NCBI GenBank assembly: GCA_964521715.1 | Contig: CAZFSS010000017.1 | Span: 1 to 64,000 of the forward strand | Source of the DNA: DAOVRD01 sp964521715 | Lineage (GTDB): Bacteria > Planctomycetota > Brocadiia > SM23-32 | Direction: 5' to 3' | DNA length: 64,000 nt | Shown here: one piece after another, positions 57,548-64,000 of the stretch | Numbering within the stretch: the stretch's first letter is position 1 | Layout of the letters: each line of letters starts with the position of its first letter | Notes under the pieces: generated by a model | The model's input: the letters and a program-made list of their open reading frames with translations, nothing else | Databases searched by the model: none | Told to the model about the DNA's origin: nothing | Position numbers and translations under genes: made by a program

Positions 57548-58345
57548 ATGTCCGTGAACGTGCTCATACTGCGCACCGCCGGGACGAACTGCGACCGGGA
57601 GACGGACTTCGCGTTCCGGCTGGCCGGCGCCGAGACCGACCTGGTCCACGTGAACGCGCTCCGCGCCGAGCCCGGGCGGATGGCCGACTTCCAGGTGCTG
57701 GTCATACCGGGCGGGTTCAGCTACGGGGACGACCTGGGCGCCGGCAAGGTGCTGGCCAACGAGCTGCTCTCGAGCCTGCGCGATCCCCTCGAACGCTTCC
57801 TCGACGAAGGCAAGCTCGTCGTCGGCATCTGCAACGGCTTCCAGGTGCTGGTGAAGACGGGCCTGCTGCCCGGCCTGGAGCGCTGGCGCCAGCAGGCGAC
57901 ACTCACCTTCAACGACTCCCACAAGTTCGAGGACCGCTGGACCTACCTCGAAGCGCCCGCGAACGTGTGCGTCCTGGTCGAAGGCGGCGAGCGCATCTAC
58001 CTGCCCGTGGCCCACGCCGAGGGCAAGTTCGTCACCGAAAGCGAAGCCGTCCTGCGGCAGATCCGCGAGAACGGGCAGATCGTCTACCGCTACACGGACC
58101 GCGAGGGCAGGGCGGCCGGCTACCCCTGGAACCCGAACGGTTCCGTGGACGACATCGCCGGCATCTGCGACCCGACCGGCCGCATCCTGGGCATGATGCC
58201 GCACCCGGAGAGGCACTGCCTGCCCCTTCACGACCCGCGCTGGCCGCGCGAAGGCCTCAAGGCGGAGGGGGAGGGCCTGCGCATCTTCCGCCGCGCCGTC
58301 GAGTTCGTCCGGGACCGTCTCGCCGCGCCTGCGGGCACGGATTGA
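57548..58345 (+). CDS. purQ: Phosphoribosylformylglycinamidine synthase, glutaminase subunit
   Basis: 265 residues. Triad-type glutamine amidotransferase: oxyanion segment PGGFSYGDDLGAGKVLA, nucleophile Cys95 in GICNGFQVL, and His/Glu in MMPHPERH. It supplies ammonia to PurL for FGAM in purine synthesis. ATG 57548 fits the family N-terminus; the open frame from 57458 would begin before the promoter. purS and purL are not adjacent. It is about 40 residues longer than the B. subtilis protein, with an extra segment around 150-230. It meets phoU tail to tail with 5 nt between. Confidence 0.94.
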   Translation: MSVNVLILRTAGTNCDRETDFAFRLAGAETDLVHVNALRAEPGRMADFQVLVIPGGFSYGDDLGAGKVLANELLSSLRDPLERFLDEGKLVVGICNGFQVLVKTGLLPGLERWRQQATLTFNDSHKFEDRWTYLEAPANVCVLVEGGERIYLPVAHAEGKFVTESEAVLRQIRENGQIVYRYTDREGRAAGYPWNPNGSVDDIAGICDPTGRILGMMPHPERHCLPLHDPRWPREGLKAEGEGLRIFRRAVEFVRDRLAAPAGTD

Positions 58346-58350
58346 GGCGG

Positions 58351-59019
58351 CTACTGCTCCCCCGCGCGGCGGTAGAGGTGCGAGACCTGGTTGGAGACGT
58401 CCAGCACCTCATGCCCGATCCGCTGAAGCCGCTGCGCCATCCCCACAAACTCCGTGCCAAGCTGCACCGTGATGCCGCCGCTCATAATCCCCTTCCCCAA
58501 CTGCTCGACCGCCCGGTCGTCCAGCAACGCCAGCTCCCGGTAGGCCAGGTGCAGGCCAGCCGCCTCCTCGCAGTCGCGGTTGACGAACGCGTCCATGACG
58601 CTGCTCAGCATGGCCTGCGTTCGCTCGACCATCGGGGAGATGGCCGCCAGCGACTCGGCAGCGGGCGGCAATTCCGGCCCGCAGGCCCGCATGCCTCCGC
58701 CCACCAGAAGCGACTCGTCCGCCATGCGCTTCAGGGCGCCCGCGATCTTGATCGCCGACGAGACGAAGCGCACCCCGTCCTCGTCCAGGTTGCCGTCGCA
58801 GAGGAAATCGACGCAGAGCTTGTCGATCTCCAGCCATCGCTCGTGGGCCCGGTAGTCCTCCTCGCGCAGCTCGGGCACCGCCTGAAAGTTCCGGTCCATG
58901 AGCGCAACGACCGCGTCGGCGAACAGGGACTCCACCATGTTGCCCATGGCGATCACATGGCGTTCGAGCCTGCGAAGGTCAACAGCGGGCCGCTTGCTCT
59001 TGCGTGTCTTCTTACCCAT
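58351..59019 (-). CDS. PhoU family phosphate regulator
   Basis: 222 residues, all-helical. Two three-helix PhoU repeats: the first around 16-100 (LRRLERHVIAMGNMVESLFADAVVALMDRN, DKLCVDFLC) and the second around 120-215. The family's E/D-x3-D metal motifs are partly present (EIDKLCVDFL; EVLDVSNQVSHL). PhoU links phosphate transport to PhoR signalling; no pst or pho genes are nearby. ATG 59019 lies only about three nt from the predicted RNA start, so the mRNA may be almost leaderless. The N-terminal Lys/Arg tract KKTRKSKR is unusual. Confidence 0.82.
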   Translation of the reverse strand: MGKKTRKSKRPAVDLRRLERHVIAMGNMVESLFADAVVALMDRNFQAVPELREEDYRAHERWLEIDKLCVDFLCDGNLDEDGVRFVSSAIKIAGALKRMADESLLVGGGMRACGPELPPAAESLAAISPMVERTQAMLSSVMDAFVNRDCEEAAGLHLAYRELALLDDRAVEQLGKGIMSGGITVQLGTEFVGMAQRLQRIGHEVLDVSNQVSHLYRRAGEQ

Positions 59020-59028
59020 GCCGGGCGG

Positions 59029-59057
59029 ATTCTAGTGCAGGCGGGGAAGCGAATCAA
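59029..59057 (-). promoter_or_regulatory. Promoter for phoU
   Basis: Minus strand: TTGATT, 17 nt, TAGAAT. Predicted RNA start near 59022. Confidence 0.7.
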
Positions 59058-59091
59058 GCCGGCCCACGCCGCGTGGCGCGGGCGGCCGGTT

Positions 59092-59120
59092 TTGATTTCG
59101 CAGCGCCCGCGTCGTATAAT
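59092..59120 (+). promoter_or_regulatory. Promoter for ispG-ispC-rseP
   Basis: TTGATT, 17 nt, perfect TATAAT; leader of about 80 nt. Confidence 0.75.
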
Positions 59121-59206
59121 CGCCTGAGTAGGGCGGCGTCCGCCGTCGCTCTCCCGCGACCGGTCTTCGTGCGGCCTCGGATGGGATCCCGAACTTGGGC
59201 GAGCCG

Positions 59207-60313
59207 ATGCCTTCCGGCACAACGCGTCGCCGCACGCGTCCCGTGCGCGTCGGCGACCTGATCATCGGCGGGGGCGCGCCGATCAGCGTCCAGTCCATGA
59301 CCAAGACCCACGCGGAGGACGTCGGCGCGACCGTTGCCCAGATCAACGAGCTGGCCGCCCTGGGCTGCGAGATCATCCGCTGCGCCGTGCCGAACCGCAA
59401 GGCGGCCGCCGCGTTGCGCCGCGTCAAAGAGGGCTCCCCGCTGCCCGTCATTGCGGACATCCACTTCGACCACAACCTGGCGCTGCTCGCCATCGAGGCG
59501 GGCGCGGACGGCGTGCGCGTCAACCCTGGCAACATGCGCGACCGGGAAGGGCTCGGACGGGTCTACCGGGCCGCGCGCGACGCAGGCATCAAGGTGCGGA
59601 TCGGCGTGAACTCGGGTTCGATCCGGCCCCGCAGGGGGCTGGAGGTGACGCCCGGCGCCGCACAGGACGATACGGCGGCGCTGATGGTCGGCGAGGCCCT
59701 GGACTACGCGGAAGCGGCCGAGCGGGAAGGGCTGCGCGACATCGTGCTGAGCCTGAAGGCGAGCGACGTGCCGACGACGATCGCCGCGTACCGCATGGCC
59801 GCTGGGCGTTGCGACTATCCGTTCCATGTCGGCGTGACGGCGGCGGGGCCGCCCCGCACGAGCATTGTCAAGAGCGCGATCGGCATCGGCACGCTGCTTG
59901 CTGAGGGCATCGGGGACACGATACGCGTCTCGATGACGGGGCCGCCTCACGAGGAGGTGCGCGCCGCGATAGCCATGTTGGAGGCGCTGGGCCTGCGCGA
60001 GCCGGCCGGCCCCCAGATCATATCGTGCCCGACCTGCGCGCGGTGCGAGATCGACCTCAGCGCCCTCGTGGACGAGGTCAGCCGCCGGGTGCAGGGCCTG
60101 CCGGCGCACGTGAAGATCGCCATCATGGGTTGCGTCGTGAACGGGCCCGGCGAGGCGGCCGAGGCGGACGTCGGCATCGCGGGTGGGAAGAACTTCGGCT
60201 ACCTGTTCCGTCGGGGCAAGAAGCTCCGTAAGGTCGAGGCTTCCCGGTTGGCCGACGCCCTCATCGAGGAAGTGCGCGAGCTGACCGGGGCAGCCGGCGG
60301 CGCTCGGGAGTGA
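59207..60313 (+). CDS. ispG: 4-hydroxy-3-methylbut-2-en-1-yl diphosphate synthase
   Basis: 368 residues. [4Fe-4S] enzyme of the MEP isoprenoid pathway. TIM-barrel part with PISVQSMTKTHAEDV, PVIADIHFDHNLAL, VRVNPGNM and VRIGVNSGS. The cluster Cys lie in ISCPTCARCEID (about 271-282) and GCVVNGPGE (about 307-315). ATG 59207 is preferred; TTG 59195 would add four residues. It precedes ispC by three nt and so catalyses a later step of the same pathway in the same operon. Confidence 0.95.
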   Translation: MPSGTTRRRTRPVRVGDLIIGGGAPISVQSMTKTHAEDVGATVAQINELAALGCEIIRCAVPNRKAAAALRRVKEGSPLPVIADIHFDHNLALLAIEAGADGVRVNPGNMRDREGLGRVYRAARDAGIKVRIGVNSGSIRPRRGLEVTPGAAQDDTAALMVGEALDYAEAAEREGLRDIVLSLKASDVPTTIAAYRMAAGRCDYPFHVGVTAAGPPRTSIVKSAIGIGTLLAEGIGDTIRVSMTGPPHEEVRAAIAMLEALGLREPAGPQIISCPTCARCEIDLSALVDEVSRRVQGLPAHVKIAIMGCVVNGPGEAAEADVGIAGGKNFGYLFRRGKKLRKVEASRLADALIEEVRELTGAAGGARE

Positions 60314-60316
60314 GGC

Positions 60317-61486
60317 ATGGCCGAAAGCGGACCCAAGAACGTGGTCGTGCTGGGCAGTACGGGCTCCGTCGGCGTGCAGACGCTCCAGGTCGTGCGCAGC
60401 ATGCCGGACAGGTTCCGCGTGGTCGGCCTGTCGGCGCACTCCCGCTGGCAGTCGCTCGCCCGCCAGGTGAGGGAATTCGCCCCCGAAGCCGTCGCCCTCA
60501 GCGGCGGGGGCGGCATCCGGCCGCTTGCCGAGGCGCTGGACGGCCTGGACGTAGAGCTGCTGTCCGGCCCGGAGGGCCTGCGGCGGCTGGCGTCCTGGCG
60601 GAGCGCCGACGTGGTCGTCAGCGCCGTCAGCGGCGGGGCCGGTCTGCCGGCTGCCGTCGCGGCGCTGCGGAGCGGCAAGACGCTGGCCATCGCCAACAAG
60701 GAGGCCATCGTCATGGGCGGGCCGCTGCTGACCGGGCTGGCCGCCGAGAACGGCGCCGCCATCGTGCCCGTGGACAGCGAACACAGCGCCGTCTTCCAGC
60801 TCCTGCAAGGCGTCGGACGCGACGAGGTGGAACGCATAGTGCTGACCGCCAGCGGCGGCCCGTTCTACGGCAGGCGACGGGAGGAGCTCGTCGCCGTCAC
60901 TCCCGAGGACGCCTTGCAGCATCCGATCTGGCAGATGGGCGCGAAGATCACGATTGACAGCGCGACGCTGATGAACAAGGCGCTCGAGGTCATCGAAGCG
61001 CGGTGGCTGTTCGGCCTGGAGCCGGACAGGATCGCCGTGATGATCCACCCGCAGTCGGTCGTCCACTGCATGGTCGAGCTGGTGGACGGCTCCGTGCTGG
61101 CCTACATGGCCATGCCCGACATGCGGCTGCCGATACAGTACGCGCTGAACTACCCGGCCCGGCGGCCGGGCTGCGCCGCGCGGCTCGACCTGGCGCAGGT
61201 GGGGAGGCTCGACTTCCACGAACCCGACTTCGAGGCCTTCCCGGCGCTCGCGCTCGGCTACCGGGTGGCGCGGACGGGCGGCACGAGCGGCGCCGTTCTG
61301 AGCGCCGCCAACGAGGCTGCCGTGCAGGCCTTCATGGGCCGGCGGATGCGCTTCACGGACATCCCCAGGCTGGTTGAGATGGTTCTCGACAGGCACGAGG
61401 TCCCGGCCGACCTCACGCTCGAGGCGGTCGCCGACGCAGACCGATGGGCTCGATTGGAGGCGGAGCGGTGCTTGGAGCTCTTGTGA
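60317..61486 (+). CDS. ispC: 1-deoxy-D-xylulose 5-phosphate reductoisomerase
   Basis: 389 residues. First committed MEP step, NADPH-dependent. VVVLGSTGSVGVQTL binds NADPH. IANKEAIVMGG, PVDSEHSAVFQLLQG, LTASGGPFYG and WQMGAKITIDSATLMNKALEVIEA contain the metal and substrate residues. HPQSVVHCMVELVDGSVLAYMAMPDMRLPIQYAL is also highly conserved. The C-terminus overlaps the rseP start by 19 nt, indicating coupling. Confidence 0.96.
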   Translation: MAESGPKNVVVLGSTGSVGVQTLQVVRSMPDRFRVVGLSAHSRWQSLARQVREFAPEAVALSGGGGIRPLAEALDGLDVELLSGPEGLRRLASWRSADVVVSAVSGGAGLPAAVAALRSGKTLAIANKEAIVMGGPLLTGLAAENGAAIVPVDSEHSAVFQLLQGVGRDEVERIVLTASGGPFYGRRREELVAVTPEDALQHPIWQMGAKITIDSATLMNKALEVIEARWLFGLEPDRIAVMIHPQSVVHCMVELVDGSVLAYMAMPDMRLPIQYALNYPARRPGCAARLDLAQVGRLDFHEPDFEAFPALALGYRVARTGGTSGAVLSAANEAAVQAFMGRRMRFTDIPRLVEMVLDRHEVPADLTLEAVADADRWARLEAERCLELL

Positions 61487-63270
61487 ACATAGCCCTGACG
61501 ATCGCGGCCATCAGTGTGGTCGTCCTGGTCCACGAGCTCGGCCACTTCGTCGCCGCCAAGGCTGTAGGCATGCGGGTCGAGATCTTCTCGATCGGCTTCT
61601 GGAAGAGGATCCTCGGCGTCAGGATCGGCGACACGGAGTACCGGCTCTCGCTCGTCCCGTTCGGGGGCTACGTGAAGGTCAGCGGCGAGTCCCCGGAGGA
61701 GGGGGCCGGCAAACCCTACGAGTTCTGGTCCAAGACGCCGGGCCAGCGTGCCCTCTTCATCGTCGGCGGGGTCACGATGAACCTGGTGCTTGCGCTGGTT
61801 CTGTTCATCGGGGCTTTCGCCATCGGCGTTCCTTTCACCGTCGCGGAGGTGGGCGAGACAGCCGCAGGCGAAGCCGCCTGGAAGGCCGGCCTTAAGCCGG
61901 GAGACAAGATCGTGGCCATGGGCGACAAGACCGATCTGGTCTTCCAGGACATCCGGCGTTCCGTCGCCCTGGGCAGCAGCCGGAACGTAGATCTGACGGT
62001 CGAGCGCGGCGGGCGGGCGATCACGTTCGAATTGGAGCCGACGTACGACGAGACCGCCGGCATGAAGCTGATCGGCGTCGAGCCGCCCGTCGAGCCCGTC
62101 GTCACCGGACTGGCCCGGCTCGGGGAGGATGGCCGGTGCCCGGCTCAGGAAGCCGGCATCGAGATCGGCGACCGCATCCTGGCCATCGGCGACGTGAGGG
62201 TCCAGACGGAGCAGGAGCTCTACCTGGAGCTCGCCAACTACCCCCACAACCGCGTGACGCTGCTGGTCGAGCGCAACGGCAAGACGCTTCCGTTCCTGGT
62301 CCTCACGGAGCCGACGCCGCATTACCTCATCGGCATTTCGGCGCTGACCTCCACGATCGAGTCCCTGGAGGGCGGCGGCATGGCCGCGCAGCTCGGCCTG
62401 CAGGCCGGCGACCGCGTCATCGCCGTCAACGGCCGCCCTGTCGGCAGCGCCGTCGAGATGGAAGAGGTCATGCGCGCAGCCCTCGGCCAGACCACGCTGA
62501 GCGCGCTGCGTGACGGGCGCGAGCTGGCCTTCACGGTCCAGATTCCGGACCTGAAGACGCTCGACGAGTTCCAGCAGAGCATGACCTTTACGACCAGCAC
62601 GACGCTCGCGTGGGTCAGGGAAGGCGGGCCGGCGTGGAACGCGGGCGTGCGGCCCGGCGACAAGATGGTGCGCGTGGCGGGCAAGGAGGTCAACTCGTGG
62701 CGGGACATCCTGGTGGCCGGCGCAAGCGCGGGCCGGGAAGAGCAGGAGATCCAGTGGACCAGGGGCAGCGAGTTGCTGAAGGCCCGCCTCAGGCCCGTCA
62801 AGGACACCTCCCTGTCGGGCGGCCACCTGGGCGTCCTTATGGAGCTGCAGAAGTCGACCGTGAGTCGCTACGGCGCCATCGGCGCGGTCGGGACGGGCCT
62901 GGTCAACACGTTCCAGACCCTGGCCGACCTGTTCCTGACGCTGAGGGGATTCGCCCGCCGCGAGGTCAGCCCCAGCCAGATGGGAGGCATCATCCTCATC
63001 GCGCAGGCGTCCTACCATGCCGCCAAGCGCGGCATAGGCATGCTGCTCTACATGACGGCCGTCATCAGCGCAGCGGTGGCCTACCTGAACATCCTGCCGA
63101 TTCCGGTCCTGGACGGGGGGCACCTGCTGTTCCTGCTCATTGAGAAGGTCCGGGGTCGCCGGCTGGGCGAACGTGCGCTGGTCGTCGCGCAGACCGTGGG
63201 GCTGGTGCTGCTGGTGCTGCTCATGGTCTACGCGACCCGGAACGACATCCTTCGCATATTCTACCGCTGA
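61468..63270 (+). CDS. rseP: RseP-like site-2 zinc metalloprotease with four PDZ-like repeats
   Basis: 600 residues; E. coli RseP has about 450. The first transmembrane helix carries HELGH (22-26) and the penultimate has the LDG motif in PIPVLDGGHLLF (about 540-551). Between them lie four PDZ-like segments, each with the A/G-G-L/I/V-x-x-G-D-x-I/M-V/L core: KAGLKPGDKIVA (about 138-149), EAGIEIGDRILA (228-239), LGLQAGDRVIAV (309-320) and NAGVRPGDKMVR (391-402). It cuts membrane proteins within the bilayer, for example anti-sigma factors. GTG 61468 with GGAGG seven nt upstream is preferred to ATG 61444. Operon with ispG-ispC. Confidence 0.92.
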   Translation: MLGALVNIALTIAAISVVVLVHELGHFVAAKAVGMRVEIFSIGFWKRILGVRIGDTEYRLSLVPFGGYVKVSGESPEEGAGKPYEFWSKTPGQRALFIVGGVTMNLVLALVLFIGAFAIGVPFTVAEVGETAAGEAAWKAGLKPGDKIVAMGDKTDLVFQDIRRSVALGSSRNVDLTVERGGRAITFELEPTYDETAGMKLIGVEPPVEPVVTGLARLGEDGRCPAQEAGIEIGDRILAIGDVRVQTEQELYLELANYPHNRVTLLVERNGKTLPFLVLTEPTPHYLIGISALTSTIESLEGGGMAAQLGLQAGDRVIAVNGRPVGSAVEMEEVMRAALGQTTLSALRDGRELAFTVQIPDLKTLDEFQQSMTFTTSTTLAWVREGGPAWNAGVRPGDKMVRVAGKEVNSWRDILVAGASAGREEQEIQWTRGSELLKARLRPVKDTSLSGGHLGVLMELQKSTVSRYGAIGAVGTGLVNTFQTLADLFLTLRGFARREVSPSQMGGIILIAQASYHAAKRGIGMLLYMTAVISAAVAYLNILPIPVLDGGHLLFLLIEKVRGRRLGERALVVAQTVGLVLLVLLMVYATRNDILRIFYR

Positions 63271-63320
63271 CGGAGCAGGCCTCACCGCTAGGAACGCAGG
63301 GCACACACCGGAAGAAGGGC

Positions 63321-63390
63321 AACCACAACGGCACGACGGGCACAAGGAACGGTCGTCAGGTGCTGACGTCGTCTTCGTTGTGTCGTCGTG
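63321..63390. repeat. Inverted-repeat intergenic element, copy 2
   Basis: AACCACAACGGCACGACG at 63321-63338 opens a 32-nt match, with two differences, to the element at 48625. An imperfect inverted copy (CTTCGTTGTGTCGTCGTGGT) lies at 63372-63391. Downstream (63420-63465), CCGT-type words recur (GTCCGTATCCGTGGCC, CCGTGTTGATCCGTGT). No gene lies in 63271-63539. Confidence 0.6.
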
Positions 63391-63497
63391 GTGGATTCGC
63401 CGTTGCCGTGTCGGTCTCGCCTCGTCCTGTCCGTATCCGTGGCCATCCGTGTTGATCCGTGTCGAGTAGGCAGTTGGCGTTCCGAGCGGTGAGTCGC

Positions 63498-63527
63498 TTG
63501 ACCGGGGCGCCGTTGGTCCGCTATATT
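63498..63527 (+). promoter_or_regulatory. Promoter for tRNA-Ala
   Basis: TTGACC, 18 nt, TATATT; predicted RNA start about six nt before the tRNA 5' end. Confidence 0.8.
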
Positions 63528-63539
63528 GTGTTGACCCGT

Positions 63540-63615
63540 GGGGGATTAGCTCAACTGGGAGAGCGCGACAATGGCATTGTCGAGGTCACGGGTTCGAGCC
63601 CCGTATCCTCCACCA
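63540..63615 (+). tRNA. tRNA-Ala(GGC)
   Basis: Acceptor GGGGGAT pairs with ATCCTCC (one G-U pair). Anticodon stem CGACA/TGTCG, loop ATGGCAT with anticodon GGC. T-arm ACGGG-TTCGAGC-CCCGT. CCA is encoded (63613-63615). Confidence 0.97.
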
Positions 63616-63627
63616 ATGCGCTGAGAA

Positions 63628-63658
63628 GGGCCGGCCGCTCAAGCCGGCCCTTTCTTAT
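63628..63658 (+). terminator. Rho-independent terminator of tRNA-Ala
   Basis: GGGCCGGC, 7-nt loop, GCCGGCCC, then TTTCTTATT. Confidence 0.9.
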
Positions 63659-63718
63659 TGGGGCCGCCAGAGGGGACGTGCCTGGCTATCGGAAGCGTTG
63701 GCCATGGGAGGGACGGAC

Positions 63719-64000
63719 GTGGCCGAGACTGAGGACCGAGTCGAGCCGTCAGCGAAACGCGGCAAGCGTTGGGCGTTCCGGGTCGGCGCGGCAGTCGTGA
63801 TCGTCGCCGTGCTCTTGCTCGCCGCTCTTGCAGTCCGTACCCACGTGCGCAGCAGGAGGCCCGTCACTGCCGAGGAGATACTGCAGCAGGTCTGCGACAG
63901 GTATGCCGGGCTGGAGTCGCTCGAGGTCGACGGCAACATGTGCTGCGACTCCACGGTATTCGACCGTCACTGGAAGGACACCCATCGCTTCTCAATGAAG
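63719..64000 (+). CDS. Membrane-anchored LolA/DUF2092-like protein (partial, C-terminus off window)
   Basis: 94 residues are visible and the frame is open at the edge. A short cytosolic N-terminus ending KRGKR precedes one transmembrane helix (about 22-40). Then comes RPVTAEEILQQVCDRYAGLESLEVDGNM, the start of the LolA-like half-barrel seen in many planctomycete envelope proteins. GTG 63719 with GGGAGGGA upstream is preferred to the in-frame ATG 63704. The remainder is needed to decide whether it is a lipoprotein carrier or an anti-sigma-like sensor. Confidence 0.65.
   Translation, partial: MAETEDRVEPSAKRGKRWAFRVGAAVVIVAVLLLAALAVRTHVRSRRPVTAEEILQQVCDRYAGLESLEVDGNMCCDSTVFDRHWKDTHRFSMK

Overview
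The window is a gene-dense, high-GC stretch of a bacterial chromosome. Housekeeping genes show it is a diderm bacterium: lpxD for lipid A, ispG/ispC, rpoD, dnaG, valS, two LolA-like proteins. Several features point to Planctomycetota or a close relative. These are an N-terminal LEPR-XLL-like signature on a repeat-rich secreted protein at the left edge, a pseudopilin with an H-x9-D motif near its C-terminus, a topoisomerase VI B subunit, and uroporphyrinogen-decarboxylase-like and Gfo/Idh-type enzymes. The phylum is inferred; no rRNA is present. I see no prophage, CRISPR array or intact insertion sequence.

Layout. 1-3.3 kb: partial Ig-like repeat protein, lpxD, tadA and a palindromic repeat. 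3.3-9.3 kb: comEC with a large membrane protein, facing folC. 9.3-15 kb: class II aldolase-like protein, membrane proteins, a Thi4-type thiazole synthase, a YggS protein and a Gfo/Idh oxidoreductase. 15-25.3 kb, all minus strand: zinc-ribbon coiled-coil protein, dnaG-rpoD, and a lysC-cimA-valS operon with a long hairpin-bearing leader. 25.5-34.5 kb: thiD (its promoter overlaps that of lysC), pseudopilin, top6B, parA, small membrane and secreted proteins, a UroD-like protein and a 2-hydroxyacyl-CoA dehydratase-type protein. 34.7-37.1 kb: tRNA-Leu(CAA), a DUF362/ferredoxin protein and an archaeal Cbf5-type pseudouridine synthase. 37.1-41.3 kb: a regulatory PTS operon (DUF502, hpf, ptsN, double HPr, ptsI) closed by a MITE-like inverted repeat. 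41.3-48.6 kb: ogt fused in frame to coaD, lolA-like, HAD hydrolase, glycosyltransferase, rluD-like, bifunctional nuclease, EamA transporter, endonuclease IV. 48.8-53 kb: an electron-transfer operon (etfB-etfA-acyl-CoA dehydrogenase) and a cold-shock gene. 53-57.5 kb: a GH2 glycosidase translationally coupled to a lipoprotein with a degenerate PHP domain. 57.5-63.3 kb: purQ, phoU, and ispG-ispC-rseP. 63.5-64 kb: tRNA-Ala(GGC), a strong terminator and a partial LolA-like gene.

Promoters are unusually easy to read. Some 27 sites fit a sigma70 pattern (TTGAC-like, 16-18 nt, TAnnnT-like) in AT-rich breaks of GC-rich DNA, and they settle many start codons.

Most unusual points: a bacterial gene that matches archaeal/eukaryotic Cbf5 along its whole length; an orphan topoisomerase VI B subunit; ogt reading through into coaD; a tandem HPr whose second domain has lost the phosphorylatable histidine, inside a PTS chain without any sugar permease; a site-2 protease with four apparent PDZ repeats; a Thi4 with His where the suicidal enzymes have Cys; and three families of inverted-repeat intergenic elements.
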